Of a DNA stretch of 8,408 nucleotides, positions 6,523 through 8,408 are shown one piece after another (the stretch's first letter is position 1; each line of letters opens with the position of its first letter). The stretch lies in contig JAQTOL010000122.1 of assembly GCA_028748945.1 (NCBI GenBank), positions 1 to 8,408 on the forward strand. Direction: 5' to 3'. The position numbers and the translations under genes were made by a program. Source of the stretch: Paludibacter sp. (GTDB lineage Bacteria; Bacteroidota; Bacteroidia; Bacteroidales; Paludibacteraceae). A model generated the notes under the pieces. That model was not told the origin of the DNA, ran no database searches, and saw only the letters and a program-made list of their open reading frames with translations.

Positions 6523-6551
6523 CAAATTTGTTTTCAAATAAATATTGAAAA
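6523..6551. repeat. Dyads TTTTCAA/TTGAAAA and CAAATTTG upstream of the yiaK-like promoter
   Basis: The palindrome CAAATTTG (6523-6530) abuts the inverted repeat TTTTCAA-ATAAATA-TTGAAAA (6531-6551). The second is centred about 50 bases upstream of the transcription start expected from the -7 box at 6578, a usual position for an activator. AT-richness makes chance repeats more likely. Confidence 0.35.
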
Positions 6552-6577
6552 TCAATAGTACCGTTAAAAATGTTTCG

Positions 6578-6585
6578 TATTTTTG
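6578..6585 (+). promoter_or_regulatory. Candidate -7 box for the yiaK-like gene
   Basis: TATTTTTG is the only exact TAnnTTTG on the plus strand of this spacer. It would give a leader of about 150 bases. No TTG/TTTG lies 19-21 bases upstream, which would fit an activator-dependent promoter, or mean that the true promoter is another sequence. Confidence 0.4.
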
Positions 6586-6740
6586 AGCTTAAATGGAAGT
6601 TGAAAATTAAAAGAGTCACTGTTGTAAATTCTGTAAATATAACTGAGCAAAATACTTCATAAAAAACCGGAGTATAAGAAATTCAGCTCTTAAATATCTT
6701 CAGCGATTTGCACATTATGTTTAACTAAAAATAAAAAAAC

Positions 6741-7745
6741 ATGATAATTCAATCCGGGCAGATGCAGGATGTATTGTACAAACTGTTTGTAAAATATCAG
6801 TTTTCGGAAGAAAAAGCTGAATTATTGGCCAGAGTTTTTACTCAAAATACTTTGGATGGTGTAAATTCGCATGGAATCAACCGTGTTCCTCTGTTTATCA
6901 ACTATGTGGAAACCGGTTTGGTAAAAGTGGACGCTGAAGCCGAAAAGGTGGAAACTTTCGGCAGTATAGAACGATGGGATGGTCATTTTGGTCCGGGTAT
7001 TATTAATGCGACAAAAAGTACGAACCGGGCAATAGAATTAGCAAAACTTCATGGGATGGGTATGGTTGCGTTGCGAAACACCAATCACTGGATGAGAGGT
7101 GGAACTTATGGCTGGCAGGCTGCTGAAGCAGGTTGTATATCCATTTTTTTTACAAATACACAACCCAACATGCCCGCCTGGGGTGGTAAAGACAGTAGGG
7201 TCGGGAATAATCCGTTTATTGTTTCCATACCCAGGGAAGAAGGACATGTCGTGTTGGATATGGCCATTTCTCAATTTTCATTTGGAAAGATCCATGAATA
7301 TAAACTGAAAGACAAAAAACTGCCTTTTCAAGGTGGTTGGGATGACAACGACATATTAACCGATGATCCTGAAAAAATCTTATCTAACGAACGCGGATTA
7401 CCCATTGGATATTGGAAAGGTTCTGCTCTTTCAATGATATTGGATATGTTGGTAACTCTGCTGTCCGCAGGAGATTCTACTTATAAAATTGGTTTAAGAG
7501 AACGAGAAACAGGAGTTTCACAGGTATTTCTTTGTATTTATCCGGAGATATTTCATGATAGAAATGTACGGGAAAAACTCCTTGACGAAATTATAGATTT
7601 TACGCATGACGTAAAACCTATGCATCCCGGAGATAAAACGTATTATCCAGGAGAACGTACTTTACAAAACCGTGAAAGAAATTCAGAAAATGGAATTCCT
7701 GTCAATGAGGAAGTCTGGCAAAAAGTAATGGAATTGTTGATATAG
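6741..7745 (+). CDS. yiaK: YiaK-like 2,3-diketo-L-gulonate reductase / 3-dehydro-L-gulonate 2-dehydrogenase
   Basis: This is a 334-residue NAD(P)H-dependent oxidoreductase of the malate/L-lactate dehydrogenase (Ldh_2) superfamily; E. coli YiaK has 332. YiaK interconverts 2,3-diketo-L-gulonate and 3-dehydro-L-gulonate (EC 1.1.1.130) in L-ascorbate-type sugar-acid breakdown. The alignment by eye to YiaK is strong throughout: DGVNSHGINRVPLFI with catalytic His44, ALRNTNHWMRGGTYGWQAAE (about 110-129), the cofactor region MPAWGGKDSRVGNNPFIVSIP (about 144-164), VLDMAISQFSFG (about 171-182), LPIGYWKGSALSMILDM (about 220-236) and GVSQVFLCI. The resemblance to YiaK itself, beyond the general Ldh_2 fold, supports this substrate class, but exact substrate is inferred. 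It starts at the first ATG after an A-rich stretch. It is divergent from the sugar-binding lipoprotein across a spacer rich in inverted repeats, so the two may share a regulator. No yia-type kinase, decarboxylase or TRAP transporter is adjacent. Confidence 0.9.
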   Translation: MIIQSGQMQDVLYKLFVKYQFSEEKAELLARVFTQNTLDGVNSHGINRVPLFINYVETGLVKVDAEAEKVETFGSIERWDGHFGPGIINATKSTNRAIELAKLHGMGMVALRNTNHWMRGGTYGWQAAEAGCISIFFTNTQPNMPAWGGKDSRVGNNPFIVSIPREEGHVVLDMAISQFSFGKIHEYKLKDKKLPFQGGWDDNDILTDDPEKILSNERGLPIGYWKGSALSMILDMLVTLLSAGDSTYKIGLRERETGVSQVFLCIYPEIFHDRNVREKLLDEIIDFTHDVKPMHPGDKTYYPGERTLQNRERNSENGIPVNEEVWQKVMELLI

Positions 7746-8274
7746 AAAACGAAGGACAGAACTGAATTTTATTTTAAATTAAAACCGAAAATTTGAAATT
7801 TTATAACTTAAGACATACAGGTAATATAAATATTGCGCTATATCAACAGAAAATATTATTGCAATTGTGAGAAAGTATCAACCTCCTTCTGGAATGAATG
7901 AAAAGTTTATATTGTATAAGAATTCAACGGCAGTATGAAAGTATTGTTAATTATTATCGTTCTTGAATTAACAGGAGATGAATTAAATAAAATAATTTTT
8001 TTTCATTTCTTTGACTGAAAAATAATTTGTATTGTATGATATAATTGTCAAATAGATTCTGTAAGTAATTGTAGTTCATTGTGAAATATAACTTGTGTCC
8101 TTCAGGCTCACCAGACTGTTTATTTATTTGTGCTGTAAATTTTATTCAGCTTCCAGTTAAATAAATCCTAAAATATTGCTTTTTAGCTCTCCATTTTGAA
8201 TTTGAACTTTCCTAATTTTGCGTTGTTATCTGATACATAAATATTTTTATTTAAGCTGAATTAAAAACGTATAA
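7746..8274. other. 529-base stretch without a convincing gene
   Basis: Very AT-rich. It contains AAAATTTGAAATTTT (7788-7802), a weak palindrome after the yiaK-like gene without GC pairs, and no good terminator. GTTAATT / AATTAAC (7946-7952 with 7966-7972) is a 7-bp inverted repeat. A 27-codon ORF at 7935-8018 starts MKVLLIIIVLELTGDELNKI, but has no support beyond a hydrophobic start. The only clear element is the promoter at 8213-8220. No tRNA, rRNA or gene remnant was recognised. Confidence 0.6.
8213..8220 (+). promoter_or_regulatory. Bacteroidota -7 box for the secreted protein at the right edge
   Basis: TAATTTTG matches TAnnTTTG exactly and predicts a start near 8227, giving a leader of about 48 bases. 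A TTTG lies 14 bases upstream (8195-8198), not at the usual 19-21. Confidence 0.6.
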
Positions 8275-8408
8275 ATGAACACAATCATGAAAAAAATGAA
8301 AGCAATTTTCGTCCTCGTATTATTGGCAGGAATGTACACATTTGCAGGTGCACAGTCAATGAATAATATGAGTAATATGCAAATGAGTAAAAAAACAGGA
8401 ATGGTAGA
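8275..8408 (+). CDS. Secreted protein with methionine-rich N-terminus, partial (runs off the window)
   Basis: The frame is open from ATG at 8275 to the last base, 44 full codons. MNTIMKKMKAIFVLVLLAGM continues to FAGAQ, a signal peptide with likely cleavage after Ala/Gln around residues 26-27. ATGs at 8287 (MKKMKAIF) and 8296 are alternative starts; the 8287 start gives the most typical signal peptide. The first 17 mature residues, SMNNMSNMQMSKKTGMV, contain five methionines in MxxM and MxM spacing. Such spacing occurs in extracytoplasmic Cu(I)/Ag(I)-binding proteins, and also in short Met-rich secreted Bacteroidota proteins of the DUF6799 type. Too little is visible to choose. It is preceded by an exact -7 box at 8213-8220, so it is expressed from its own promoter. 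Confidence 0.72.
   Translation, partial: MNTIMKKMKAIFVLVLLAGMYTFAGAQSMNNMSNMQMSKKTGMV

Noticed and set aside
6570..6662. 30-codon ORF in the divergent spacer beginning MFRIFELKWKLKIKR
   Set aside because: Its start overlaps the candidate promoter -7 box and it resembles no known family; most likely chance.
7935..8018. 27-codon ORF starting MKVLLIIIVLELTGDELNKI
   Set aside because: Very short, AT-rich, no recognisable family and no -7 box just upstream; could be chance. Left as a note in the gap entry.
1..8408. CRISPR array, insertion sequence, tRNA, rRNA or phage genes
   Set aside because: No regularly spaced repeats, transposase or integrase motifs, cloverleaf or rRNA-like sequence were seen.

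Overview
The window looks like a chromosomal segment of a Bacteroidota bacterium, most likely of the order Bacteroidales. Several things point there: moderately low GC with AT-rich spacers; start codons preceded by A-rich sequence, not a clear Shine-Dalgarno; -7 boxes of the TAnnTTTG type upstream of several genes; a DUF4251 secreted protein; a PheS with an inserted four-cysteine cluster; and a glycogen branching enzyme of the eukaryote-like type. I cannot name the genus.

Left part (1-2204, minus strand): a probable operon DUF2461 - yhcH-like - glgB, driven by a promoter with a -7 box at 2227-2234. The branching enzyme gene runs off the left edge and carries one in-frame TAA (280-282). The stop sits exactly where the family has the second tyrosine of its conserved HPYY segment, and the frame stays open and clearly homologous on both sides. 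It is either a recent nonsense mutation or a base-call error.

Middle (2308-5327, plus strand): pheS (phenylalanyl-tRNA synthetase alpha chain), nagB (glucosamine-6-phosphate deaminase) and a secreted DUF4251 protein. Each is followed by a strong intrinsic terminator, so these are probably three separate transcription units. Two -7 boxes (one for DUF2461, one for nagB) lie inside the longest possible reading frames, and therefore argue for the shorter, internal start codons.

Right part (5345-8408): a minus-strand lipoprotein of the sugar-binding (RbsB-like) periplasmic family, with no transporter genes beside it, is divergent from a YiaK-like 2,3-diketo-L-gulonate / 3-dehydro-L-gulonate oxidoreductase on the plus strand. 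The 451-base spacer between them is unusually rich in inverted repeats and probably holds regulator sites. After a 529-base stretch with no convincing gene, a secreted protein with a methionine-rich mature N-terminus begins and runs off the right edge.

Taken together, several genes concern carbohydrate handling: glycogen branching, amino-sugar catabolism, a sugar-acid reductase, a YhcH/YiaL-family protein and a sugar-binding lipoprotein. They do not form one contiguous pathway, and I see no defence system, mobile element, CRISPR array, tRNA or rRNA. Nothing here amounts to a clearly new system. The most noteworthy items are the interrupted glgB, the dyad-rich divergent spacer with its transporter-less binding protein, and the leader upstream of pheS.
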